Source of the DNA: Dryas octopetala
Taxonomy: Eukaryota; Streptophyta; Magnoliopsida; Rosales; Rosaceae
Length of the DNA stretch: 64,000 bases
Direction of reading: 5' to 3'
Assembly (NCBI GenBank): GCA_963921425.1
Contig: OY992833.1
Span: forward strand, 28,010,698-28,074,697
Shown here: positions 38,096 to 51,453 of the stretch, piece after piece
Numbering within the stretch: the first letter of the stretch is position 1
Layout: every line of letters starts with the position of its first letter
Notes under the pieces: generated by a model
Databases searched by the model: none
What the model saw: the letters and a program-made list of their open reading frames with translations, nothing else
What the model was told of the DNA's origin: nothing
Program-made: the position numbers and the translations under genes

Positions 38096-41000
38096 TCATT
38101 GTGTGGACGTGGAGTTTCCACCTGCAACCCAGTACCGCTTGACAGCAACCAATACCTTCTCTGGAACAAGGGGACCATCCTCATGGTCCACCATTTTAGT
38201 ATCCCACCTCATCCCTCCAACTATCTTGTTCACCTTAATTAATACATCAACTTCATCACGGATTATGACAGCACCTTCTGGCCGCAAAATCCTGTCCATC
38301 TCTAGAAGAATGTCTTCCCAATTGCATCTGCATATATTTAAGTACAGTTTATGAGTTACAGAAGCAGAAGGAAAGAAGAAATGAGACATGGGATTGGTAG
38401 CATAATAAACAATCTGGAGTGGAAATGGTTGGTTCTACCATTGCAAGTATGAACCCATTACCACTTAAAAACTAGCCCTCATCTTAGAAATCCACAGAGA
38501 TTATAGACATCAACCAGGATGATTCCACAACATCACAATCGGATTCTTATTTCGGTTATGAAATGTTATGTATCAACTGTAAAGAAATATCTCAGTGGGC
38601 ACTGATTACCAAAATCATTTGAAGATTGAGCTAAGGTTTTCTTCTTTGATGTGCAATGATAAATGAACTAATTTAGTATACCGTTTTCAGATACATACAT
38701 CAGATTCATGAAGGCTACAAAAATACACAGAAGAAAACCTAAAAAAATGATCAATGAAGAAATACTACTTACTTTCCATTGTACAAACTGAAAACACCAT
38801 GTGCATGAATGAGGTCATATGTCCTTGGGTATGTGGAGAAAGCTTCACACCTGAAATAGCATCACCAGGAAGGAATAAATGACTGAGAAATGAAACAAAT
38901 TAATACAAGGTGAGCGTTGCTCCTCACAATTTAGCACATCATAGCAACCACAGAACCCTGACATAAAATGGGGAAACTTTTCTTATCGGGAAAAGAATGT
39001 ATAATTCACCTTATTTCACTTCCAAAACCTTTTTAAAGAGATACATACACAAGTTGTCAAATACACAATAGAACTTCCATTAACATGTTCTAACAAAGCA
39101 GCTATCATTTTTTAGCAGGAAAAATATAATATTGGGTATCTTGAAAGCAAGTGAATGTACTTCAATGGTAAATAAAGGAATGTTAACAAAGTAATCTAAA
39201 AAGGTTGCTTTACAGAAGCAATTATCCAGACAGGTGAGAGAAGTTCAGAACAGGGTACCAGTCATGAAAGATGCCAATCAATCCTCGTTCATATACGACA
39301 CCCAGTGTACTTTTCTCAGCTATAGTGGGCACCACATTCATGACCCACAATTTTGGAGATTCAAGTGCTGCAGCAAAACTCCCCAAACCAGCATTCATAT
39401 CCATAATGTTGCGATACCTTCCTGAGTCAATTAGTTTATTGATTCTCTTATAAGCATTTACATGCTTCCTCCATCTGTTGTTATCCTCCTGGTAGGTCTC
39501 AATAGAAACTCCAGGAACAGATCCACTAGCGATTCTAGGTGGCACAGCGAAAAGCCTTTTTGGGAATGGCTCCAGTTCCCCACCAGCAACTTCATCGGGA
39601 TTATTAACATCAGGATATGGAGTTATGCATGCCTCCATTTTCTTATACCTAATAACCACCAGAATGAAGCAAAATTAAGAAAATGGAAGTATATATATCA
39701 TTGACAACATAAGCTGATAAGCAAGGCCCAAGAGTGAGATTTTTCTTATTTGCAACAGGGCCAGACCTCAAGCCACATTTGATGCAAAATTTGAAACTCA
39801 AAATTATTCTCCAATGTTTTTTTTTTTTAATGATAACAAAACCTATGCCACTACTATAACATCTTAAATAATAATATATAAATACCATTAACATAACATA
39901 AAGTGGTTGCCACATATTGTTCTATCATGGTGTCATGGCATTGGCAACACACATTCCATGCATGTGAAGGTTAAATAGCTAGAATAAATAGCTATAAATC
40001 TCTTTCTCTCAATGAATGCCTGAATCAAGGCCTGCCACTTAAAAAGAATGAGAATATAATATAAAATTTTAAGGACAAGAAAATACCAGACACTATTTGC
40101 TTCATCAGCTTTGCAAAAGGTAGCGCGGGAATCATCTTGTCTGCCTCTGCATGAATCAGAATTTACCCTCTTCTGCCAAATGGCAGTTTCACCCTTCTCG
40201 GACTTCTTCTCCCAGCACAGAAGTTCGGCAATTTCTTCGATCTTTCTCTGTTCCTCCTGAAGCTCCTCCTTGGGACGCTGCCATGCTTTGTAATTATTCT
40301 TCCAATTGATCGGAGGACCCGAAAGCACCCAATAACCCCCAGGCCTAAGAACTCGGTCAACTTCCATGAGATATTCTCCATCTGTAGATAAAAGTTTTAA
40401 AAATTAAAGTCACAAATGGCTACTGTTTATTAAATACTAGCAATCCATACCAAGTAGAAGTGTTTCGAGTTTAGTGTATATAATTCTCACCATTTGCTCC
40501 CCATGGAATTAAGCAACGGGAACAGTGAGCCATGTCAAAGGCCCTGGGTGGATATGGCAGCCTTATGGTACCCAGAACACCAATAACTGCAGGTACACCC
40601 CTTTCAAGAGCAAATTGTACCTGTGCTTCATGTGAATCTCTTGGTGCAAATGACATGGCAAGAACATTTCTACTCAACAAGTATGCACCCCAACTGGCAA
40701 CCTAAGCAAAATATACCATTGTTAGCATCATATGGATCACACGTATAGAAGAAAATGTCAAATTTCCTCTCCGCAAACTATAAATTAATGGAAGTCAAAG
40801 TTAAGGAAACAGGTGAAATGGAGGAACACAACATACCCCACAACCAGTGTCTAGCGCAGTTCTAACCGTTCCATTCTTAATTGGTATCACAGAAGCAAGC
40901 TGATCAATATATTTATCTGCCCCTTGAGGAAACTGCGTTCCCCCACCAGGGAACCTAAATACATTACCCTCATATTGGATCCAGTTCTGGACAGCCTTCT

Positions 41001-41484
41001 CAACAGTCAAGCTCTTATATGGTGCATTCGCATATGGTACATAGTCACGACTCTTTGGCCAGGGGAATGGAGTTACATATCCCTCTGGTGCAGGAATGAG
41101 GCAATGCAACTTTTCTTCCTCGGGAGGACAATGCCTCTCTCGATAATTCATATTTTCCCTCGGGAATGTCATTGCACGCTTTTGATCTTGGCACGGAGTG
41201 TAATCCGTGTAGCGAGTATGACATGGTTCAAAAACTTTGGGTTTCAAATCAGATTCATCAACATTCCCAACTTCACCAGCATGATGGGATTCAAAACTTA
41301 AACTTGGAATTATATTGCAGTCAGCCCCATTCTTAGTTACCTCTAAAGCTATACTATCTCCCTTCCCAAAACCACTTCTCTGCCAAGCACCCAATATATA
41401 GAAAAAACAGCACAGACCCGCTACAATAAAAATTTGTATAGAGCTCCTTGTCCGACCATCCACTCCATTCCCTTTGATAGCCAT
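38096..41484 (-). CDS. PMT2: probable Golgi methyltransferase, PMT2-like (DUF248)
   Basis: Six minus-strand coding exons: 40837-41484, 40491-40701, 40087-40381, 39259-39648, 38773-38850 and 38096-38327, giving 617 residues. The family (QUA2/PMT, putative SAM-dependent methyltransferase) comprises Golgi type II membrane proteins thought to methylate pectic polysaccharides. A short cytosolic tail is followed by one membrane span (about residues 16-34, [19 protein letters not shown]). Family motifs follow: [16 protein letters not shown], the SAM-binding [13 protein letters not shown] (Asp212), [48 protein letters not shown] and [18 protein letters not shown]. The N-terminus ([15 protein letters not shown]) resembles PMT2 more than PMT14 in my memory. 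A 5' UTR intron ends eight bases before the ATG. The exact substrate is not established. Confidence 0.94.
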
Positions 41485-41491
41485 ATAGGGC

Positions 41492-42193
41492 CTGAAATAA
41501 TTCACACAATAATTTATCACAAGAGAAAATATACAGAATACATAAACCAGCACGCAAATCCACCCCAGCAAAAACACATACACACACATTCAATCACAAA
41601 TCTATGTATAATTACGCGTCTTTTATGCTTACTTGTTGAAGAATCGCATTAAATTTGCTTAACCTTAACATCATACATACAGTTACAAGCAAAAGCAATC
41701 CATTGATCCAGATGGGTTTAAAATATATGATTACGAAGAAAATGAGAAATCAAACACAAAATTAGCAGCATGAAGTGTATATACGAAATATATCCAAATA
41801 ATCGGTAAGTAACTAAGTAGCCGTTTAAAGCAAGCTTACACAATAACTATAACAAGCAGAAGATTTGTATAAGCACTCTGCACTCCAAAATTAGGTAATG
41901 CTCTGTTTGGCTACTAGATAGTAGTTAGGTGAAACAATTTCGGAGTTTTTTTTGTTCCCCAAATGAGATCCAAGAGAGCTAAGAGCTTGACTGTGCTGAG
42001 TTGAGGTTGAATCAGCAGTTTTAAGCAGCCAAAGAGAGCATTACCGTAACAAAATGGTGGATGTGGATCCAACTCTAATTACCCAAAGAAAACACTAATT
42101 ACAGCAGCTGATTAAACACATATTATCGAGGAATACAACAAAATATGAAGCAAATTTGGCAAGAAACGGAGAGCGACAACTGAGATCGCTTAC
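41492..42193 (-). other. 5' UTR intron of PMT2
   Basis: On the minus strand a GTAAGC donor (42193 downward) follows GCGATTG, and a TTATTTCAG acceptor ends at 41492, just ahead of the first coding exon. The 702-bp interval has no coding potential. Leader introns are common in this family. The donor and acceptor are seen; splicing is inferred. Confidence 0.65.
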
Positions 42194-42194
42194 C

Positions 42195-44160
42195 AATCGC
42201 ATAAAGAAAAGCGAGCGCAGGGGGTCTAGATCTATCGGACCTATCAGAGAAGAAAGAAAAAGGAGAAAATGCTCCGCTCTATTTTTGGTGAATGTCTGAA
42301 TGATGATGCTTATAAAATATTCAGTGGGTCGTCAGAGTCAAATGGCAACCGAGACGTGTCTATAAGCGTCTGGGAAGAAAACTCTGATGAGATCTTTGTA
42401 TAAATGAATTCAGGAGCTGAGCTTTTGACATTCATGTGGGGAACTGGAATTTCATTTTTGATATCCCTACCACTCTACGCCATGAGATCACGGTCCCTCA
42501 CTCCCTCTCCTTATTAATATAACAACAACACCGTTACCGACCAATTTAATATAGACTATGATAATATTTTTCTATCCAAACAAAAATAAATATTATTATA
42601 ATATTTTATTTTTGATATTTGATAATTAAAACTTTTAACTTTAACTGTGTACCGCCATGCAACATTTAGAGCGGACAAGTACATTAGATTTTTTTCCAGT
42701 AAAAAATAAAATTATTTGGACCATCTCAAGTGATTATCATGTGGATCATCTCTTTAATAAAACTAAGTGAATTCTTTTGTTAGAAAGACAATCCCACAAA
42801 GTAATAAATTCATAACTTGAAATAATTGCAATAGCATTACTCTTGGGCAGATTTAGTCGTGTTATGAACTATTATTTAAACAAATTATCAATAGTTAGGA
42901 TTTGACAAATTTTAACTAATAAGCGAGAAATTATTCTATGTGATCGTAAGTCTACATAACATGCTAACAACGTGGTATTGTAAATCCATTTAAATTATAA
43001 TATGTTCAATTATTAATATTTAAAATTTTTAAAAATACTCTTAAAAATTGCAGTTAATTACAAAAAGTTCACTTTTGAGCCCTTTGTACAAAAAAATTCA
43101 CCTAAGAAGTTGATGATAAATAAGTCCACTTTGTATTATATTACTTTGTTTTTGGCAGATTATTATATTAGCCGATTAAAAGCAATATTTGATAACGCGA
43201 TGTCGGCGGGACCCACGCGGCATCGCAATTAAGGTGAGATTCCAATTACAAATTGAAGGGAGACCGAGCGAGATGATAAAAAATTAAAAATAAAGGATTT
43301 GGGCCCACACCCACGCGTATTATAATTATAAGTGGGAGATCACCGGATCATCAGGAACAATTGTTATTGGTCAGGACACTCGGGAAGCTTGTGGGTCGTT
43401 GGATGGTGCGGGGGAAGTGGAATTTTCATATTCTATTCTTAATTATAAGTAATTAAGTATGTTGCATTATTTTGTATAATTTCTTTTTCCATAGCCTTAT
43501 TAATCATAATATTAAAAAGATCCTCAATTCCAATCTACTCACCAGATAAAACGATTACATCAAATTCTCACCCAACGCTATTTCAAACTTACATATCTGT
43601 ATTTGATAACCTATCGACATGGTACAACTGTGAGCTGCCTTATTGGCATGTAGCCTAACATAACCTGACATAGTCCACTAGCATTTAAGCAATACCATTT
43701 CTTGTATATATTAAATACGAATTAAATTTGTCGATAGTTTAGACCCCATCCAAAAGCATTCATTGAAGCTAGCTAAGCAAAAACTACACCCCTGACACTT
43801 TCCAAGTTTCCAGCTAAAAACCAAAAACAAAAGTTTTGATTGTGACTATAGCATTACCAATCAACGTACCTAACATATACACTTATCTCATTTCAATATA
43901 GTTTCATTTCCGTTACAAATGTACATTGACTGTCTATGGAATAATCAATGAAAATTATTCAAAATTTCAGATAATAGAGGCTCTCATGAACATCTCCTGA
44001 GAGCTTTCATGAAAATGACGTACAAAGTACTGCGTTGTAAAGGTTTAATGGTTGTTCGGGTCGGTGGGAAATTTCCATAAACATCACTCTTAACATTAAT
44101 AAGTTTTGAGTAAATCAAACTTGCAAACAAATGTATATCTTTGATCACTATATATATACG

Positions 44161-44195
<35 letters not shown>

Positions 44196-46749
44196 ACTTC
44201 TGGTTGTATTTTTCGCTCAGTAGGGAACAAAAAAGGAAAAACATGTCCTCACATGCATTTCCCAAATGATAAAGTAAGAAAGAGAATAACCCAATTAAAG
44301 ATATTACATTAATGGCAAATAACAAAAAGAAGCAAGCAAGAGAAAATGCCTTCTGCGGCCACCGACATGATGTCCAAATTGGCTTTTCCTACAATTAGAT
44401 GTTTAAACGGCTTGAAGATAAAACTGAAAAAGGTAAATCACATTACCATGTGAATTTTGATAATCTTCCATGTTTGGCTGCTGTGGGTGTGTTTGGGATC
44501 AAGGAAAAATGCAGAGAAAATGCAGAGAATCAAAAGAAAGAGAGAGAATGAGAGAAACTTTAAATTTTGTTATTAACTGAATGAATCACAAAATACAATT
44601 GTACAGCTTATATGTGTTGTTGATTTACACGCACAAAAGCTTTCTCAAACCAACTACTAACAGTTTAACCACACAAATTAACTAATTAAAAACAAACTAA
44701 TATACACTTATCAAATTTAACATATGCTCCTTTCATTTTTTTAAAACTATGGCATCCTCTTTAGAAGTTTCTTTATAATTCTTCATATATATGTAATATG
44801 CCTGGTAATAACTTTTTGATGGAATCTCTTTTGATAAGAATATATGACATTATATGTGATCCAACTTTCAATATAATTTAATCATCTGAGTTGTTCATTT
44901 ATTAGTCTATTCAAAGATTATTTTTATAATGTGAGAGCCGAATATGCAATTATTTTTTGTACTTGTTAAAAGAGATTTCTTAAAAAGTTATTTTCGTATA
45001 CGTGTGTAATATATATGTATAAGATGAAAAAGAAAACAGTAGAGAAATGAGAAAATACAAGTGATGTTCCTGTTGAAACATTGGGGGACGCTCAATAGTG
45101 TCCATGTTGATGAAAAGTAGTAGATGAAAGAAGTACAAGAAATAGGAGGTTATTAATTAGCAGGGACTAATATATAGACTGGATGATTACAAGGACAAAA
45201 GGTAAACCACTATCATACCGACAGGGCGGCATGAAGCAACATTATGAATGATTACAAAATTCTATATAAGATAATCTTAAGGTTGGATCAACCTTCGCTT
45301 TCAACTTAGATTATATATTGTATTGGTGACCACGCTGTCCCATAAATATAATCAATAAAACAATCAACTCTTTATTATAATAAGATTGTATTTATGTGGT
45401 CCAATGCGACTTTATGCATTGTTACTAAACATGAAGGCAACTCACTTGGCATCTCTTATTTTTTTATACATTATGGGTATTATTTATGTTGCTTATCATA
45501 TGAAATTAATCTGACCCAATTTTAATTATTCCTGTGGTTTCTTTTTTCTCATCAGGCATAGAGTTTGCCGGATTTAGATCCGATCGAGGTTATAATATAA
45601 TAACAAGATCCTAGTGAACATGTTACAATAATCTACCCAAGAAAAAGAAAAGTCAGCTATCCACATAAATGATTAAAATATAAATATATGCATTTAATTT
45701 CCAAAGAATTTACCCAACAAAAAAAATTGCCAAAAATTTTGCATTATTAGAAGAGTTATTTATTTTAAAGTCTAATTCAGAAATTAGACTGATAACACAG
45801 CCCACTTGTTATAAAAAATCTCAACCCGATCTATTTGAATGAGAAATGCGCGACACGGAAGTCATCGAGCGTACGACACTGTTTACCGAGCGCTCGACAA
45901 TTGTCACTTTGTGACAGTAGTTATTTGAATTTCAAAAAATACACGTGTTATACTTTTATTAATTGTCAATGTCAATCATTGTCATTGTCGCATAGTGACA
46001 ATTTGCCAAGTTAAAAAAAAAAAAAAAAAAAAAAACTCATTGGGCGTTCGGTGTCAAAAACACGAAAAAAAAACATAATATGAGATTTATTTATATAAAG
46101 TAAATTTATTTATCATTAGAACTTTTTAGGTGAGTTTATTTATTACTAAGGATCGTAAAATGAACTTTAGAGTAATTTACTTTTATTAGAAACTAAACCG
46201 AAGAAAGTTAGACTTTTATCCTTTTTTTTTTTTCTTAAATGTGGGAGAAGTTGGACTTGGAACATGTAAACGATCTACTTGGCAATATGTTAGGGTTTGA
46301 GCATGAGACAAGGAACACAAAAGCTCATAAAAAACACAAAAAGAAAATGTCAACAAAAAACAAAATCATATTTGACCACAAGAATGAAAGATTGAACAAT
46401 ACTGCTCATGAAGTCATGAGTGTCATTGCCCTAGCTTATTATTAAGCCCAAGGTTGCTAACGGGAGTTACAATGAGGCCCAAGGCCCAAACAAAAACCGA
46501 ACACAAACGTTACTGGGCCTAACCCGGGGTAGAGTCAAGGACAAAGCAGCCCAAGTGCCGCCAACTCAGGGAAATTTGAGTGAAAATCTAAAATCAGAGG
46601 TGGGTAAATGTAATTTGAGAAACATACGGGGTCATAAATGCTATTATGTAAACCTCAGTCTGGTACAGACTACAGAAGCCTTATCCCCAGTCGTCGTCTC
46701 TCTGCATGCTCAGAAAGAAGCATTCCATTTTCGAATACATTAGCCACCA
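42195..46749. other. large intergenic region, PMT2 to CPBP protease
   Basis: About 4.5 kb of AT-rich sequence. The left end is the PMT2 leader exon and promoter. A (GA)15 microsatellite lies at 44164-44193 and an A24 run at 46013-46036. Two diverged copies of one repeat sit in opposite orientation at about 43062-43133 and 46097-46168. A patch at 45840-46080 is rich in palindromes (CGAGCGCTCG, TGTCACTTTGTGACA). The right end, 46445-46570, has several GGCCCA/TGGGCC site II words and is the likely promoter of the CPBP gene. No coding gene is supported. Confidence 0.5.
44164..44193. repeat. (AG)15 microsatellite
   Basis: An uninterrupted run of 15 AG units between TATACGTAC and TTACTTC. It is a likely polymorphic marker, with no evident gene context. 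Confidence 0.96.
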
Positions 46750-49517
46750 ATGGTTTACACGTTATTCACATCTCTAGCTCAATCCTCCATTTCCAGTGTC
46801 TCGAATTCACCCAAGCTTAATTCCTCCAAAACCTTCGCCAAGCGAACCCATGCCCTTTTTCTCAGCGGTCACACAAGCTTTAACCAACTTTCAAAGCTCA
46901 AAAACAGAAGATCGCCTTCTTACATTTGCTTTTTCAATGGCGGACGAAACTCCAAAGGAGATTCCCAGGAAAAGGTAATCAGCTTTCAGCTTCAACCAGC
47001 TTTCAATTTTGACTTAAACAGAACTGCTCCATAAAAAGCCAAAAAGTAACCATTTTTGGTAAAATTTGCAGGAAAATGGAGAGGGCTTGCAGGTTTTGAA
47101 GCGGTGGGACGTGCCATGGGAGTGGCAAACAGTGTCCTTAACATCACTTGCTTGTGGACTGAGGTGGGTTCAGTATTTAGTTCATCAATGTTCGAATAAT
47201 TGCGTTTAATACTGGGTTTTATTTCACAATTAAAATTCTAATTGCTTCGTTTATATCAGATATTTGTTTAATTTTTTCCCAGGCAGTTTTGTTTTGACAG
47301 GACTGGTAGAGACAGCAGCTATACCCTATTTCGGACTCCGAGTTCAAGATTTGAGCTTAGACGAGAAGGCAGAGTTACTGTTTCTTGATCAAGGGTACGC
47401 ATATCACCATTATAATTCTACTTGTAGAAGCTGTTTTGTAATAGTCGAAATTGTGATCAACCATTTCGAACTGGTCTTTATATTTTGCACACACATAATG
47501 ATGAATTTCACACACAGGTGCCATAAATTCAATGTCTGTGTTAAAAGTTTAAAAGGGTCTAATTGGTTCAGATTTTGTTTTGGCAGTATTACAACTGCAG
47601 CTACACTTCTTGTTCTATATTCTGTTGCCAATACTTTCCAGCCACTGCCTCAAGATGTTTATCGCTACGGTACCAATCTTTTCCTACTTATTTTATTTCG
47701 TTTTCCAAAGCACATATATATGTTTGTCTTCTTTATTATTGGATGGTGATTCTCCCCACTTACTGTTGATTTCTTCAACACAAAGCGGTGAGAAAGAAAG
47801 AGTGTCTGTTGCACCATTTCTTTTTGTACTTGTCTCATTGAGATTTCAGTTGTTGTATGTTATATTATTACTATATAGCAAAATTTAGATTTTACAGCTC
47901 ATTCTTGCCTGATTCTAGTTTGTTTAAGCCTACATCAAGACTGTGATCCATTGAGTTAATCTTAGCTATTACTGTTTCAGATTGGAGGGAACCTTTCAGT
48001 CTACAGAAGGGGTGGCTTTTGTGGGCAGGGATTGGTCTTGTTGGTGCCATAGGTGCCATTGCATTGACAGGGGCTGCCATGTCCTTGTTCAATGGGGATC
48101 CCCCACAAAGAGAGGTTTGAAATTGATTCATAATTGATTTTATAGTTTCTTTCTCTTATTATAAAGTGAAGTGGACACAATTCGTTCGATTCTTCTAGGA
48201 TTAATAGGTGGATTATCTTACCAAATTGATGGGAGAAGATATTCTGGTGAAAGGGATCCTGTATTGATTTTTTTTTTTTTTCCCTTTGGTTTCAGAAGGA
48301 CGCTCTGGTTAGCTTGCTTCCACTGATTGGATCATCAAGTATTAGGTACTTTCTAAGGTCTTTTCATTTTTGTATATGTTCTAGGCACTATTGTATTCAT
48401 ATCAAGTGCTGAAAACTTTTCATCACTGGGACTTGAGGATTCAGAAAGTTGATTAAGCTGTTGTCAATCTTCATTGCAGCACTGCTTGCTTGTTAGGAAT
48501 CACTGGAGTTTTGGCTCCAATTCTTGAAGAAACTGTGTTTCGTGGGTTTTTTATGGTCTCCATGACTAAGTGGTACTTTTCCTTTTTTGTTTTCAGAGTT
48601 GCATAATATGCCTACAATAATTGATTGTTTCTGGTAGTTCCCCTAAGCGTGCCTACAATTATTCAGAAACATTTCTCAAAATTACTGTCCACACAAATTT
48701 TATTATCAATTTTCAGAAGTTTAAACTAGTGTTTTGAAAAGTGGAAGGCTGGGTGTGATAGCTATTTTTAGAAACAAGAGTAAAGCCTAATATATGGTAG
48801 AAGAAACTGCGACCATTACGTAGTAGAATGGCAGAATCATCCACTTATTTGATATGAGGTTTAGTTGAGTTGGTTGATGATGGGTTTGACATTCCTTGGG
48901 TTCACTAATTTTAGTACAGTTACTAACATGGTTACCTATCAACTGTTCATTCCTGAGTATCTTATTGCCCTTACAATTTCTTTTTGCAGGGTGCCTACAC
49001 CAGTTGCTATCATAATTAGTGCAGCTGTATTTGCACTTGCACATCTAACTCCTGGAGAGTTTCCGCAGCTTTTTGTGCTAGGTAACTTGTTTACTAATGA
49101 ATTAAAACACAATTCGATCTACATCACCTTTAATGTACATCAACGTACTCTAGGTTTCCTCGAACACATTTTATCCTGTAATACTTTCCCATCTACTTTA
49201 TGATCTGTATAGGCACTGCTCTGGGATTGTCATATGCTCAAACTCGCAACCTTTTAACCCCCATCACAATACATGCTCTCTGGAACTCAGGAGTGATAGT
49301 GCTTCTGACCTTCCTTCAGGTAAGCGTTATTTCTGAGTATATAAGTTATGACCTTGTCTGATATGAGAGTCTGAACTCTGAAGCTGAGGGGCAAGCATTG
49401 AGTAATCTTTCTCAACAGTGATTTGATTTTCATGTCAATTGCTAAAAGTGTTCCTTATTGTTATTTTTGTGACAGCTGCAAGGGTATGATATCAAGGAAT
49501 TGTTGCAGACAACCTGA
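46750..49517 (+). CDS. plastid-type CPBP (CAAX/Abi) membrane protease
   Basis: Ten plus-strand exons: 46750-46974, 47072-47163, 47287-47394, 47587-47669, 47981-48114, 48296-48345, 48480-48572, 48990-49081, 49213-49319 and 49476-49517, giving 341 residues. The family (CPBP intramembrane metalloprotease, Pfam Abi/Rce1-like) has three catalytic motifs and all are intact: EETVFRG (Glu247, Glu248, Arg252), FALAH (Phe276, His280) and HALWN (His313, Asn317). The first 70 residues are rich in Ser, Lys and Arg and poor in acids, as in plastid transit peptides. Several membrane segments follow, for example around GIGLVGAIGAIALTG and VAIIISAAVFALA. Exon 3 uses the second of two closely spaced AGs (47285-47286). 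The substrate is unknown; in plants such proteins are mostly uncharacterised, so function is inferred only as a membrane-embedded protease or scaffold. Confidence 0.93.
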
Positions 49518-50160
49518 TAGCTAGGGGTCGAGTTTCTTCTTCAATGATGGTACAGAGCATTTTCATAAGGGGTGCTTAAGGTTATATAAGTGACTGTAAG
49601 GCCTGCAAAGCTTACTAAAAGTCGGTGAAATTTAGAATCTTTTTGTTGATTGTTTCTATAGCCATAAGTTTGTATTAGAGGCACTGAAACAACTTTCGGC
49701 TCTAACAATGGAGACACCAAAACGGTGCAAACATATGGGTGGAGATCATCGGTGTTTAAATCATGAATTGACGACCATGGTGAAGGGTACAATATTTATC
49801 CTTATGTTTTTGTTTTGTCACTTCTTGGCTCTCCACAACGTGAATGTAATATTACACATTTGAACGTTGTTGATTCAAATTGATGAAATGTGGGGTACCG
49901 AGGATCATAACATTCAAATACCATAATGTTCACGTTTGTTGGCTAAGTTCCAACTAAAGTATTATAAACTAATAACACAAATTAAAGATCACTATTTCCC
50001 CTGCAAATTTTCTTCCCAGAAGCTTCCAATTTTACCCTTAAAAACAAATAAAAAAGAAACTAGCACTGCAGCCTACCCATCACCACAGACAGCAACCTCC
50101 CCTCTCTCCCTCACACCCTCCCCCTATAGTCGGGCCACCTCCCACATCACCGGCTGCCGC

Positions 50161-50246
50161 TCCCCTCCTCCCTCTGTTCCACATCATCTCTTTCTCCTTT
50201 TCTCTTTCTTCCTCTCTTTCTTTGTCTCTCTCTATTTCTCCCTCCA
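50161..50246. repeat. pyrimidine-rich low-complexity tract
   Basis: An almost pure C/T tract of CCTCC, TTTCTCC and CTCTTTC words, preceded by a looser CT-rich part from about 50090. It explains the Ser/Leu/Phe-rich frames seen here on one strand and Glu/Arg-rich frames on the other. It is not followed by a gene on either strand within 2.8 kb. Confidence 0.75.
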
Positions 50247-51081
50247 TTAGAAATTGGGTCTGTCTTAACACCTTAGCAAAGTGAGAGAGGTACGCGTTCA
50301 CCCCCACAACCCACAAAGGTCATTAGGCATTGTAATGATGAGATGACTAATTAATTATGAAGATTAATTAGGCAGCCGCGTAATTGGTTTCAATTGAGTG
50401 CGGTTGTTAAAATTTTAATTCATAGACATCGACCTTGTTAAGTGGAGTTGGTCCTTTACAATTTACATGGTGTAGTAATGAATGAAGGGGGCCGGGTTAA
50501 TAATGTTCACGTAGAAAGAGGTAAATTATTGATGCTTGGGCTTGAAGAGTTTGACCCATTTTTAAACTTTGGTTGCACGCTTGGGGAAGCAAATTCTAGG
50601 TCAATGAACAGACAAAAAGGGTTCCAACCGAGGGTATGACTTGGGGAGTTTCACTGATTTTGGAGTCCCAAGCTTGGCATTTGACTCAGTGACCCTCCCA
50701 TTAAATACTTAGTACTTCACTTGCTATCCACCTACCAGACATTTTTAGCAAACTCAAGTACGACAAATTGGACTTTAAACTTCTACTGTTCTACATCAGA
50801 CAAATTATGAGGTCCTTTTTAAGGAATTAATTTAAACTACTGTACTTTACTTTCATTGTTGGCACCCGGCCATTAATTTGGTTTTGCGAAATGCAAAGAA
50901 TTGAGGAATCCCACACTTGGATTTCCAAAGTCTACAAAATCAGAGAAATTTTAACTTACCCATCGATCTTAAAATGACCAAAAACACCGGGACCTGTTTG
51001 TTTGTTTTTTTTTATTTTTAATAATATATGAACGTTTAGATATGCATATATGATAGAATAACATGATATGAATCTAACATA

Positions 51082-51453
51082 AGGGGAATGTTATCTACTT
51101 TATTCACCGACCTTCTTCTTTATTATTCTTTTTCCGCAGTGTAAATTTATGATCAGAATAGTTCATTTTTTAGATCTAACTATAAAGATCATTTATGTAA
51201 AAATCAACCAAATCGGAAATCGTTTGGTTATGTAACTGTAATCAAATAAACAAACGGTTTTGGTAAAAAAAAAAATTCACCGTTAGTTTATTTGTAACAA
51301 TTACATGATCAAATAATTTCCGATTTAGTTGATTTTTTGCAAAAATGATCTTTAAATAATTATCTAAAAGATGAACAGTTCTGATCATGAAAATACATTG
51401 TGGAATGAGAATAATAAAGAAGAAGATCGGTGAAGAAGATAGATAACATTCCT
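51082..51453. mobile_element. inverted-repeat MITE, Mutator-like, copy 1
   Basis: This 372-bp element has long imperfect inverted repeats. The left end reads AGGGGAATGTTATCTAC and the right end, read on the other strand, GAGGAATGTTATCTATC. The arms continue pairing inward (TTCTTTATTATTCT with AGAATAATAAAGAA; TTTCCGATT with AATCGGAAA). Flanks TCTAACATA (51073-51081) and CCTAACACA (51454-51462) look like a decayed 9-bp target duplication. It has no coding capacity. A diverged relative lies at 61058-61457. A 9-bp duplication points to the Mutator superfamily; this is inferred. Confidence 0.78.

Noticed and set aside
49936..50250. Plus-strand frame with Ser/Pro/Phe-rich end
   Set aside because: It is produced by the pyrimidine-rich tract at 50090-50246 and lacks any splice partner or homology.
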